Origin: Chromatiales bacterium
Lineage (GTDB): Bacteria > Pseudomonadota > Gammaproteobacteria > UBA6429 > Thiohalophilaceae
Assembly: GCA_027070385.1 (NCBI GenBank)
Contig: JALXDW010000181.1
Span: 1-6,750 of the forward strand
Length of the DNA stretch: 6,750 bases
Direction of reading: 5' to 3'
Shown here: positions 1-5,814 of the stretch, piece by piece
Numbering within the stretch: position 1 is the stretch's first letter
How the letters are laid out: the number at the start of each line of letters is the position of its first letter
The notes under the pieces: generated by a model
Databases searched by the model: none
Told to the model about the DNA's origin: nothing
The model's input: only the letters and a program-made list of their open reading frames with translations
Program-made: the position numbers and the translations under genes

Positions 1-825
1 ACTCTAATGGTCTGGCAAAAAGGCATTATCCAGTTCAGTGAATTCTTTAACCTGTTTATTCCATCCGCAGTGAACTGGCTTATCCCTGCTGTGATTATGT
101 CTTTTACTGTATCGAAAGACACTCCCGAAGCCATTACTGAAAAGGTGGTGATAAAAAAAGGCGGCTTCGTTGTTATCGGTTTATTTATACTGACTATTTG
201 TATGGCGGTTTCAGCCCATAACTTTTTACATTTACCACCCGTTCTGGGCATGATGACGGGGCTCGGTGTTTTGAAATTTTATGGCTTTTACTTGCGCCGT
301 ATTGGTCACTTGAATCATATGCCTCAGTCACATATCGATGATGCCAGTATAGAAGTCACCACCCCTAACGCCAATGGTGATAATGAACCAGGACGATTTG
401 ATATTTTCTCGCAATTGGCGCGCGCAGAGTGGGATACTCTGATGTTTTTTTACGGTGTTGTACTTGCAGTGGGTGGGCTGGGAACCATCGGTTATTTAGC
501 TATCACTTCAGAAATGATGTATGTAGGTCTGGGTGCAACCTATGCCAATATACTGGTGGGGATATTGTCTGCAATTGTTGATAATATTCCAGTAATGTTT
601 GCGGTGCTGACAATGAACCCGGACATGAATACCGGGCAATGGTTACTCGTCACATTAACAGCCGGTGTTGGTGGCTCATTGTTATCGATTGGCTCAGCAG
701 CAGGTGTCGCGTTAATGGGGCAAGCCCGTGGGATGTATACTTTTTTTGCACACATGAAGTGGAGTTGGGCCATTGCACTGGGTTATGCAGGCAGTATCTG
801 GGTACACATGCTTATTAATATGTAA
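1..825 (+). CDS. nhaD: Na+/H+ antiporter NhaD, C-terminal part (5' truncated by window edge)
   Basis: This is an inner-membrane sodium/proton antiporter of the NhaD (ion transporter superfamily) type, which exports Na+ (and often Li+) in exchange for protons. The frame is open from base 1 with no start in view, giving 274 residues to the TAA at 823-825. Family members are about 450-500 residues, so roughly the N-terminal 40% is missing; the ATG at 7 is internal. Family-typical sequence is visible: TLMVWQKG at the edge, the segment ILSAIVDNIPVMFAVLTM encoded around 560-615, and the glycine/serine-rich GVGGSLLSIGSAAGVALMGQ around 667-722, followed by a last hydrophobic helix ending at MLINM. 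A hydrophilic loop (about 300-410) lies between membrane segments. The next gene starts 38 bp downstream on the same strand, so co-transcription is possible. The family call is firm; the exact ion range cannot be read from sequence. Confidence 0.93.
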   Translation, partial: TLMVWQKGIIQFSEFFNLFIPSAVNWLIPAVIMSFTVSKDTPEAITEKVVIKKGGFVVIGLFILTICMAVSAHNFLHLPPVLGMMTGLGVLKFYGFYLRRIGHLNHMPQSHIDDASIEVTTPNANGDNEPGRFDIFSQLARAEWDTLMFFYGVVLAVGGLGTIGYLAITSEMMYVGLGATYANILVGILSAIVDNIPVMFAVLTMNPDMNTGQWLLVTLTAGVGGSLLSIGSAAGVALMGQARGMYTFFAHMKWSWAIALGYAGSIWVHMLINM

Positions 826-863
826 TGTATAAACAGCGGTATCATTAAAACCAAAGGAACAAC

Positions 864-1835
864 GTGAGCGACAAAAAAAATCAGCCAACATCCATGCCGC
901 AGGAGGAACGAAAAGAACCCCTGCCTTGGGAAAAACCGAAATCACCGTGTGATGATCCGGAATGCCCGGTCAAAATACAAAAAATAATGGATAGCCCCTC
1001 TTATATTCCCGCGGTTGAAGACGTCGATTTCCTTGACAGTGACACGGCCCGTGGCGTCCGTCTTCAATTAGATTATTTAAAACCGGATAAACTTTTAAAA
1101 GAACATGGTATACATCACACCATTGTTGTTTTTGGTAGTACCCGAATTGTCGAACCGTCTGTTGCCCGAAAAAAAGTTGAAACATTGCAAAAAAAGCTGG
1201 CAAAGGATCCCCGAAATAAAACAATCAAACAAAAATTATCCATTGCTGAACGTATTCTTGCTAAAAGCCCTTATTATGATATTGCCCGTGAATTTTCACG
1301 CCTGGTAACAATTTCCGGTGATGGCCCGGCTGATTCACGTCTGGTGATTATGACCGGTGGCGGACCGGGTATGATGGAAGCGGCTAACCGTGGCGCACAT
1401 GATGAACAGGGTGAAACCGTTGGCTTAAATATTACTTTACCAAAAGAACAATACCCTAATCCTTACGTGACCCCGGAACTTTGTTTCCAATTTCATTATT
1501 TTTCATTAAGGAAAATGCACTTTATGTTGCGTGCTCGTGCGCTCGTTGCTTTTCCGGGTGGCTATGGTACTTTTGATGAATTATTTGAAACTCTCACACT
1601 GATACAAACACGAAAAATAACACCTATCCCTGTTGTACTGGTTGGTAAAGCTTTCTGGGAAAAAGCCTTTAATGTTGACTTTCTGGTAGAGGAAGGTGTG
1701 ATTGATGAAGAAGACAGGGATCTTTTCTGGTACGCTGAAACGGCTGAAGATATCTGGCAAGGTCTGAATAAATGGTATGCACAAAAAGGGGAATCCCTTA
1801 TCAGTGCAGAAGTCAATGAACACTTTAATTATTAA
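864..1835 (+). CDS. LOG family protein (TIGR00730-like Rossmann fold, putative nucleoside-monophosphate phosphoribohydrolase)
   Basis: This is a cytosolic protein of the LOG / lysine-decarboxylase-like family. Characterised members cleave the N-glycosidic bond of nucleoside 5'-monophosphates (cytokinin riboside monophosphates in LOG, several NMPs in PpnN). The 323 residues carry a Rossmann strand with VVFGSTR (88-94), GGGPGMMEAANRGA (165-178), FSLRKMHFM (213-221) and the diagnostic PGGYGTFDEL (231-240), whose Gly-rich loop and Glu239 belong to the active site of the family. It is longer than plain LOG proteins (about 190 residues). The extra sequence is a charged, Pro-rich N-terminal extension of about 80 residues with two cysteines (C29, C34) and a basic, probably helical insert (about 100-135). 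The start is a GTG at 864 with AAAGGAA at 853-859, a somewhat short spacing; the in-frame ATG at 894 is an alternative. It follows nhaD on the same strand and converges on mtfA. The substrate is not determinable here. Confidence 0.9.
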   Translation: MSDKKNQPTSMPQEERKEPLPWEKPKSPCDDPECPVKIQKIMDSPSYIPAVEDVDFLDSDTARGVRLQLDYLKPDKLLKEHGIHHTIVVFGSTRIVEPSVARKKVETLQKKLAKDPRNKTIKQKLSIAERILAKSPYYDIAREFSRLVTISGDGPADSRLVIMTGGGPGMMEAANRGAHDEQGETVGLNITLPKEQYPNPYVTPELCFQFHYFSLRKMHFMLRARALVAFPGGYGTFDELFETLTLIQTRKITPIPVVLVGKAFWEKAFNVDFLVEEGVIDEEDRDLFWYAETAEDIWQGLNKWYAQKGESLISAEVNEHFNY

Positions 1836-1875
1836 GAAAGCATATTAGATGCACATTGCCCCTTATGCTGGATTG

Positions 1876-2637
1876 TCATTTACCCGCAAGTAAAACATTT
1901 TGCAGAGGATCTTGCCGGTAAAAAAAATGTAACTGTTGATAAATGCCGGGGTAGATTTTATAAAGCAATCCCGGTTGTATAAAAAAAACTTCCGTTAAAA
2001 CAGCAAAGAATTCTGCAGGACTTTCGGCCGCATAAGGATCTATTGAAGTATGATGATGATGCTGAACCTTCCGTTGAAACTTGTCATAAGCCTTTGACCA
2101 AACAGCCGTCCACTTAGAACGACTCATATTGGAATGCAGCGGTGGCATCCCGTTTGCAATACCGTTTAGCATGTCCAGCTTGTGCGCAAATTCATGCACG
2201 ATGATATTCAGGGTCGCGCCATCTATCCAGGATAGAATAACCGGGCCTCGTTCCCATGACTCACCCGCCAATGTTCTCCGTGACTCGCGCAGCAGCCCTA
2301 TATCATCAAACTCTTCACGTTTAACGACAAAAGCATCGGGATAAACAATAATTTCTGTCCAATTATCAAAATATTCAAGACCAAGATTGATAATTAACAA
2401 GCATGCATGTGCCGCAATATAAACCTGCATTTCGGTTGTTACTGCATAGTCATTTGCACCTGTAAATTTTTTATCGTGTAGAAACAAACTGGTCAGTTTA
2501 CGCAAACGATGCTGCTTACGTTTACTTAGGTACGACAACACCGGGGATGATTCAAGAACCTTCTTCCATAACGGATATGGAACACGTGAACGAAACAGAA
2601 TATGCTTCAACCATGCCCGATGTAATCGTTTAAACAC
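1876..2637 (-). CDS. mtfA: MtfA-type zinc-dependent peptidase (M90 family)
   Basis: This is a soluble zinc metallopeptidase related to E. coli MtfA, which has aminopeptidase activity and binds the glucose repressor Mlc. The 253 residues are close to the family length. The HExxH motif appears as HEFAHKLDMLNG with His148, Glu149 and His152. The third zinc ligand is expected to be Glu209 in DPYAAESPAEFFAVLTEVFF. The segment EIIVYPDAFVV (about 95-105) and the QDPLQ tail (242-246) also match the family. A run of four histidines (193-196) lies between the two zinc-binding segments. The start is a GTG (2637-2635), chosen because an in-frame TGA lies only two codons upstream (2646-2644). The ribosome site is weak (ACAGGG-like), so translation may be partly coupled to the zinc-ribbon gene that ends 20 bp upstream. 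It is the last gene of the minus-strand cluster. Whether the Mlc link holds in this organism is unknown. Confidence 0.9.
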   Translation of the reverse strand: MFKRLHRAWLKHILFRSRVPYPLWKKVLESSPVLSYLSKRKQHRLRKLTSLFLHDKKFTGANDYAVTTEMQVYIAAHACLLIINLGLEYFDNWTEIIVYPDAFVVKREEFDDIGLLRESRRTLAGESWERGPVILSWIDGATLNIIVHEFAHKLDMLNGIANGMPPLHSNMSRSKWTAVWSKAYDKFQRKVQHHHHTSIDPYAAESPAEFFAVLTEVFFIQPGLLYKIYPGIYQQLHFFYRQDPLQNVLLAGK

Positions 2638-2657
2638 ACCCTGTCACATTATAAAAT

Positions 2658-3164
2658 TTATCGATGAAAACTTGTGCCGTGACATTTGGGACAAGGTGGT
2701 ATTTTGCCTGCCTTATAAAAATGAAGTTTCTCTTCACATTTATCACAAATCAATGTCCCCGGCCCCGTTATTTCACCTGTGTGATAGCTGTACGGGCGCA
2801 TATTATTTTCTTTAAGTTGCAATAGTTCCAGTGTTGTTTTGTCTGCCGTTTTTAAAAGCAAATCCAGTACAGCACTTTCCAGCATCACCGATTCATAACC
2901 CAGCCAGTCTTTTAGTTCATGTCCGGTCTCACTGAGATAACTTGCAGCATCATCAATATCCCGCTTCAACCACTCGGCTACTTTTGCGGCTTCTTGTTCT
3001 GTTAGTTCCTCAAGTTCCACCGCTTTTTCTTTTGCTTCATCAATAAGATGATGCAAGACCGGCTCGCCTTTTTCTTTTAACTTATGGAAATTTTCCGCTG
3101 CACGCTCATACATTTTCTCATAAGCAGCACCAAGTGCATCCAGTGGATCCGTTTTTTTGTTCAT
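2658..3164 (-). CDS. YbeL-like zinc-ribbon protein (DUF1451)
   Basis: This 168-residue protein has the architecture of the E. coli YbeL / DUF1451 family, whose function is not established. The first about 120 residues are charged and predicted helical (Lys/Glu-rich, for example EAKEKAVELEELTEQEAAKVAEW), a likely coiled-coil or helical bundle. The last about 45 residues hold the conserved segment YHTGEITGPGTLICDKC and a four-cysteine zinc ribbon: Cys140, Cys143, Cys158 and Cys161 (CDKC and CPKC). The short tail GTSFHR resembles the family's C-terminus. There is no signal peptide or membrane helix, so it is probably cytosolic. The ATG at 3164 has a good GGGAG site (3171-3175) six bases upstream. 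It sits 44 bp after the DsrC-like gene and 20 bp before mtfA, in the same orientation. The family call is confident; no biochemical role can be assigned. Confidence 0.85.
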   Translation of the reverse strand: MNKKTDPLDALGAAYEKMYERAAENFHKLKEKGEPVLHHLIDEAKEKAVELEELTEQEAAKVAEWLKRDIDDAASYLSETGHELKDWLGYESVMLESAVLDLLLKTADKTTLELLQLKENNMRPYSYHTGEITGPGTLICDKCEEKLHFYKAGKIPPCPKCHGTSFHR

Positions 3165-3208
3165 TTTTATCTCCCGTTATATCACAAGCCATCGCTTTGA
3201 TAGTTACT

Positions 3209-3571
3209 TTAGGTTTCGACTTCGTGTTTTGGATTTGGCAACCCGGCCAGTTTACATAACACCCGAACAGGACCTTGAGGGAAAAGCTCGTATAAAAAAT
3301 CACGATAGGCTTCTTCATCTTTAAAATGCTTGCCATCGTTCTTTGCGCGATCTTTGAGTAGTTGATGCATACTAGGATGTTTCATATGGTCATCATAATA
3401 ATCACGAAAATAATTAATTAATAACCAGCCTGTTTCTGTTACCGGTTTATTACCAGCAGCTTCATATTCCTTGACCAGCACTTCGGCCAGCTCCGGTGTC
3501 CATTTTTCAGGATCAAGTAAATAGCCTTCTTCATCTGTTTCAATTGTTCTGTTATGAAATGTGATACTCAT
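3209..3571 (-). CDS. DsrC/TusE family protein lacking the C-terminal cysteine (sulfur-relay homologue)
   Basis: This 120-residue protein belongs to the DsrC/TusE/DsvC family of small sulfur-carrier proteins. Members either pass persulfide sulfur to tRNA 2-thiouridine synthesis (TusE) or serve dissimilatory sulfur metabolism (DsrC). Family marks are DEEGYLLDPEKWTPELAEVL (13-32), ETGWLLINYFRDYYDDH (46-62) and LFPQGPVRVLCKLAGLPNP (96-114). The inner cysteine (Cys_B) is present as Cys106. In canonical members the catalytic C-terminal cysteine (Cys_A) lies 11 residues further on, in a GLPKPxxCx end; here that position is Glu117, followed by VET. Cys106 is the only cysteine, so this is neither a normal TusE nor a normal DsrC. 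It may be a regulatory or divergent paralogue. The start is firm: AGGAGG (3578-3583) is six bases before the ATG. It lies 33 bp after cbpM and 44 bp before the zinc-ribbon gene. Confidence 0.87.
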   Translation of the reverse strand: MSITFHNRTIETDEEGYLLDPEKWTPELAEVLVKEYEAAGNKPVTETGWLLINYFRDYYDDHMKHPSMHQLLKDRAKNDGKHFKDEEAYRDFLYELFPQGPVRVLCKLAGLPNPKHEVET

Positions 3572-3604
3572 TGTTTGCCTCCTGTTTATTGTTAAATAAA
3601 TCGC

Positions 3605-3922
3605 TTAATCAAAATTTGATTGTGTACACTTTAAACGTGTTCTTAAAAATTTAATTTCATCCAATAAATCCAGTACCAGTGCAACGCCGGCAAGATTAAC
3701 GTCAAGATCACGTTGTAATCGCATTGCAGTCTGAGCTCGAGCCAGGTTATTTGCAGAAAAACGCCACTCAATTTGCTCACGACCAGAGGGTTCCAATGCA
3801 CCGTACTCGACTAATTCAATAACCCAATCAGCCGAACTTGAACATGCCCGACACAAATCACTTAACGTCAATTCAGTTTGCTCGTCCAACAAGATCCCCG
3901 TCAGTGTTTTATTATTCATCAT
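3605..3922 (-). CDS. cbpM: CbpM-type chaperone modulator (MerR-like)
   Basis: This small cytosolic protein is the dedicated regulator of CbpA. In E. coli, CbpM binds the J-domain of CbpA and inhibits both its co-chaperone and DNA-binding activities. The 105 residues match the family in length (about 100) and layout. An N-terminal MerR-like segment (about 18-45, LTLSDLCRACSSSADWVIELVEYGALEP) is followed by a Trp/Phe-containing stretch (IEWRFSANNLARAQTAMRLQRDLDVNLAGVALVLDLLDEI, 51-90) and a basic helix with KFLRTRLK. Two consecutive ATGs (3922 and 3919) are possible starts. The first overlaps the cbpA stop by one base (TAATG). The second is better spaced, seven bases from the GGGAG site inside the last codons of cbpA, so the true protein may begin at 3919. 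The overlap implies translational coupling and near-stoichiometric production with CbpA. Confidence 0.9.
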   Translation of the reverse strand: MMNNKTLTGILLDEQTELTLSDLCRACSSSADWVIELVEYGALEPSGREQIEWRFSANNLARAQTAMRLQRDLDVNLAGVALVLDLLDEIKFLRTRLKCTQSNFD

Positions 3923-4872
3923 TACACTCCCATATGACTACGCGGGTTGTACGGTAGTTCCTGCTGCATTTTTTTATACAGTTCTTTTGCCTTATCCGTA
4001 TCAGCGGGCGGCAAAGTAATAACAGGAACCACGTATAAATCACCCGGTGTTTTTGCAGGAATACCACGCCCTTTTAAACGTAACTTACGTCCATTGGGAG
4101 TCCCTGCCGCAATTTTAAGATCGACCGGACCATCGGGTGTCGGTACTTTCACTTTGGCACCCAATGCCGCTTCCCAAGGTGTCAATGGCAAGTCCAGATA
4201 CACATCATGCCCTTCTACTTTATAAATACTGTGGGGGTTAAACTCTATTTCCAGGTATAAGTCACCCGCAGGTCCCTGCCCCATTCCCTCTGAACCCTGA
4301 CCGCTCAGGCGAATACGCTGCCCTTGCTTAACCCCTTTGGGAATTTTCACATTCAGTGTCCGTGTACGATTAACCACATGGCCGCTTTTATCCAGTTCAG
4401 GTGATTGTAATGTAATGGCTCTTGTTGCCCCTTTGTAAGCATCTTCCAGATCGATCAATACTTTGGCATGATGATCCTGCCCGCGCGCGCGAAATCCTTG
4501 CCGCCCGGCTCCACCACGTCCCTGAGCAAAACCCTGACCAAATAATGACTCAAAAAAGTCACTGTAATCAGAGGCATCACCACCTGTATATCCACCCCCA
4601 CTGAATTCAAACCCGGCATCCCAATCCGGTGGCGGGTTAAAATCCTGTCCAGCTTTCCAGTTTTCACCGAACTTATCATAGGCTGCCCGTTTTTCAGGAT
4701 CTTTCAGTACCTCATAGGCTTCGCCAACACTTTTAAAACGTTGCTCTGCATCTGCTTCTTTGCTGACATCCGGGTGATACTTGCGTGCCAGTTTTCGATA
4801 GGCACGCTTAATTTCGTCCTGCGTCGCATCACGCTTTACACCCATTATTTCGTAGTAATCTTGAAAATCCAT
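3922..4872 (-). CDS. cbpA: CbpA, DnaJ-class co-chaperone / curved DNA-binding protein
   Basis: CbpA is a J-domain protein that stimulates the ATPase of DnaK and, in E. coli, also binds curved DNA and is nucleoid-associated in stationary phase. The 316 residues are near the E. coli length (306). The J-domain is residues 1-70, with YYEIMGV at its start and the essential HPD at 33-35. A Gly/Phe-rich linker (about 72-130) includes SDFFESLFGQGF. Two C-terminal beta domains follow (about 135-215 and 216-292), with RTLNVKIPKGVKQGQRIRLSG and TPWEAALGAKVKVPTP. There is no DnaJ-type cysteine zinc finger, which separates it from DnaJ proper. The ATG at 4872 has AAAGG close by (4876-4880, spacing 3), which is short. 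It heads the five-gene minus-strand cluster and overlaps cbpM. The upstream 232 bp hold the putative control sites for the cluster. Confidence 0.94.
   Translation of the reverse strand: MDFQDYYEIMGVKRDATQDEIKRAYRKLARKYHPDVSKEADAEQRFKSVGEAYEVLKDPEKRAAYDKFGENWKAGQDFNPPPDWDAGFEFSGGGYTGGDASDYSDFFESLFGQGFAQGRGGAGRQGFRARGQDHHAKVLIDLEDAYKGATRAITLQSPELDKSGHVVNRTRTLNVKIPKGVKQGQRIRLSGQGSEGMGQGPAGDLYLEIEFNPHSIYKVEGHDVYLDLPLTPWEAALGAKVKVPTPDGPVDLKIAAGTPNGRKLRLKGRGIPAKTPGDLYVVPVITLPPADTDKAKELYKKMQQELPYNPRSHMGV
3927..3931 (-). promoter_or_regulatory. Ribosome-binding site of cbpM inside the 3' end of cbpA
   Basis: GGGAG on the minus strand lies in the last codons of cbpA (Met-Gly-Val-stop). It is 4 bases from the ATG at 3922 and 7 bases from the ATG at 3919, which favours the second ATG as the cbpM start. 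Confidence 0.6.
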
Positions 4873-4900
4873 ACACCTTTTCCAATAAAGATTTTATTTT

Positions 4901-4924
4901 TCGAACAATGACAGCATTATTCGA
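4901..4924. promoter_or_regulatory. 24-bp imperfect palindrome upstream of cbpA (candidate operator)
   Basis: The arms TCGAACAATG (4901-4910) and CATTATTCGA (4915-4924) are reverse complements at 9 of 10 positions, separated by ACAG. The palindrome lies 29 bp before the cbpA start, so on the minus strand it would fall in the 5' leader or over a proximal promoter. It could be a repressor operator or an RNA hairpin. An A/T run (AAAAATTTATAATTT) flanks it on the right on the plus strand. I do not recognise it as the site of a specific regulator. Confidence 0.4.
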
Positions 4925-4974
4925 AAAATTTATAATTTAAGTACTCCTTACAGTATGTAGTTACACCTCATCAC

Positions 4975-4980
4975 TTTATC
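4975..4980 (-). promoter_or_regulatory. Candidate -10 element for the cbpA cluster
   Basis: GATAAA on the minus strand (4/6 to TATAAT) begins 21 bp after the FNR-like box, about the spacing of a class II FNR-activated promoter, where the box is centred near -41.5. There is no good -35 hexamer other than the box itself. This promoter would give a leader of roughly 95 nt carrying the 4901-4924 palindrome. It is a weak call based on spacing. Confidence 0.25.
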
Positions 4981-5001
4981 AACCCCTCTACTTATAAAAT
5001 A

Positions 5002-5015
5002 CTGATACAAATCAA
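5002..5015. promoter_or_regulatory. FNR/Anr-like box between cbpA and hdeD
   Basis: The sequence CTGAT-ACAA-ATCAA matches the FNR consensus TTGAT-N4-ATCAA at 9 of 10 specified positions. It lies in the divergent promoter region, 129 bp before cbpA and 89 bp before hdeD. Towards cbpA, a GATAAA lies near the class II distance. Towards hdeD, AATAAT (5035-5040) lies about 3 bp closer than ideal. FNR-type regulators activate or repress in response to oxygen loss. A single short motif in AT-rich DNA can arise by chance. Confidence 0.45.
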
Positions 5016-5104
5016 GAAAATGAGTTGTACTTTAAATAATCATTACTGCTACTATTAGTAAAAGTGTTTGCTTTAGACAATAACAATTAAAAGAGGATAA
5101 TAAA

Positions 5105-5641
5105 ATGAATCACTCTTTAAATATTATAATGAACAAACAGGCTCGCAAGTCTGTTATGAGTATCAGTATTTTTCTGCTTATCGTTGGCTTACTGGGCATT
5201 ATCCTTCCTCAATTTATGGCAATGGCCGTTACGCTGTTTATTGGTTGGTTATTCATCCTGGCCGGCCTGTTTACTTTTTACATTACCTGGCATGGCTTTC
5301 GGGATCGCTGGGTTGTCTGGCTCAAGCCTTTTATCTTTTTTGCTGTCGGGCTTCTGATCCTGTTTCATCCCCTTGCTGGCAGTGCAGCATTGGGACTCAT
5401 GATTGCGGTTTATTTCCTGTTTGATGGTTTTGCCGGGCTGGTTTTTGCCTGGGAACTTAAACCGTATCCAGGCTGGCTGTGGTTATTGTTTAACGGATTA
5501 TTATCATTATTGCTGGCAACGGTTTTTATCATTGGCTGGCCATTCACATCGGCCTGGCTGGTCGGTTTGCTGATCGGGATCAGTCTGTTTCTTGATGGAC
5601 TGACTTTATTGATGTTGGCAATGTCTGCTGAAGTGGCTTAG
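5105..5641 (+). CDS. HdeD-type (DUF308) six-helix membrane protein
   Basis: This 178-residue inner-membrane protein belongs to the HdeD / DUF308 family. E. coli HdeD is linked to acid resistance at high cell density, but the molecular activity of the family is unclear. Six hydrophobic segments are visible, at about 17-36, 39-61, 73-90, 92-116, 122-145 and 148-172, arranged as three repeated pairs typical of DUF308. Characteristic pieces are GIILPQFMAMAVTLFIGW (31-48), the central LLILFHPLAGSAALGLMIAVYFLFDG (83-108) and the last-pair GISLFLDGLTLLMLA (158-172). The basic N-terminus (KQARK) suggests a cytoplasmic start. The ATG at 5105 has AGAGGA (5092-5097) seven bases upstream; a second in-frame ATG at 5129 is less well supported. 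It is divergent from cbpA and may share its control region. Calling it an acid-resistance gene here would be transfer by homology only. Confidence 0.87.
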   Translation: MNHSLNIIMNKQARKSVMSISIFLLIVGLLGIILPQFMAMAVTLFIGWLFILAGLFTFYITWHGFRDRWVVWLKPFIFFAVGLLILFHPLAGSAALGLMIAVYFLFDGFAGLVFAWELKPYPGWLWLLFNGLLSLLLATVFIIGWPFTSAWLVGLLIGISLFLDGLTLLMLAMSAEVA

Positions 5642-5670
5642 ATAACCTGCCAGACTCTAAGTATTGAAGC

Positions 5671-5720
5671 GCATGTTCGGCTAAATCAAGCGTTTTTCGC
5701 TCTAGATTTGCCGAATATGC
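5671..5720. repeat. Long imperfect inverted repeat / hairpin between hdeD and fadE
   Basis: Bases 5671-5692 and 5698-5720 pair around a TTTTT loop. By eye, 5671-5681 pairs with 5710-5720 (11 bp including one G-T), 5683-5687 with 5705-5709 (5 bp) and 5689-5692 with 5698-5701 (4 bp), with small bulges between. That is about 20 bp of stem. Neither strand has a T-run directly after the stem, so it is not a classical intrinsic terminator, though it could still end or stabilise the hdeD transcript. A dispersed palindromic (REP- or MITE-like) element is an alternative. It sits 29 bp after the hdeD stop and 94 bp before fadE. Confidence 0.65.
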
Positions 5721-5814
5721 AAAATAATTCAAGCATCCTTGCAAATTGCCGCTATTCTTTATTAGATAGCTATGTACTCTTTTAAATAATACTGATGATC
5801 TGGAAAGGAACCCT

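Noticed and set aside
540..945. Two minus-strand frames of 77 codons opposite nhaD and the start of the LOG gene
   Set aside because: They are shadows of well-supported genes on the other strand, without recognisable domains.
1836..1875. Bidirectional terminator between the convergent LOG and mtfA genes
   Set aside because: Only a tiny GCAT/ATGC hairpin and a loose AGCATA/TATGCT pairing are visible, with no GC-rich stem followed by a T-run.
2049..2060. Four-histidine run in MtfA as a metal-binding motif
   Set aside because: It is a short run in a likely surface loop; the catalytic zinc ligands are elsewhere (His148, His152, Glu209).
3947..4679. Several open frames inside cbpA on both strands
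   Set aside because: All lie within the strongly supported CbpA coding sequence and resemble no known protein.
4961..5020. Possible heat-shock (sigma-32) promoter upstream of cbpA
   Set aside because: TCTTGAT on the minus strand resembles the -35 element, but no CCCCAT-like -10 follows at the right distance.
5735..5795. Sigma-70 promoter for fadE (for example TTGCAA near 5739, AATAAT at 5785-5790)
   Set aside because: No pair of hexamers has both a reasonable match and 16-18 bp spacing with a good partner, so it was not called.
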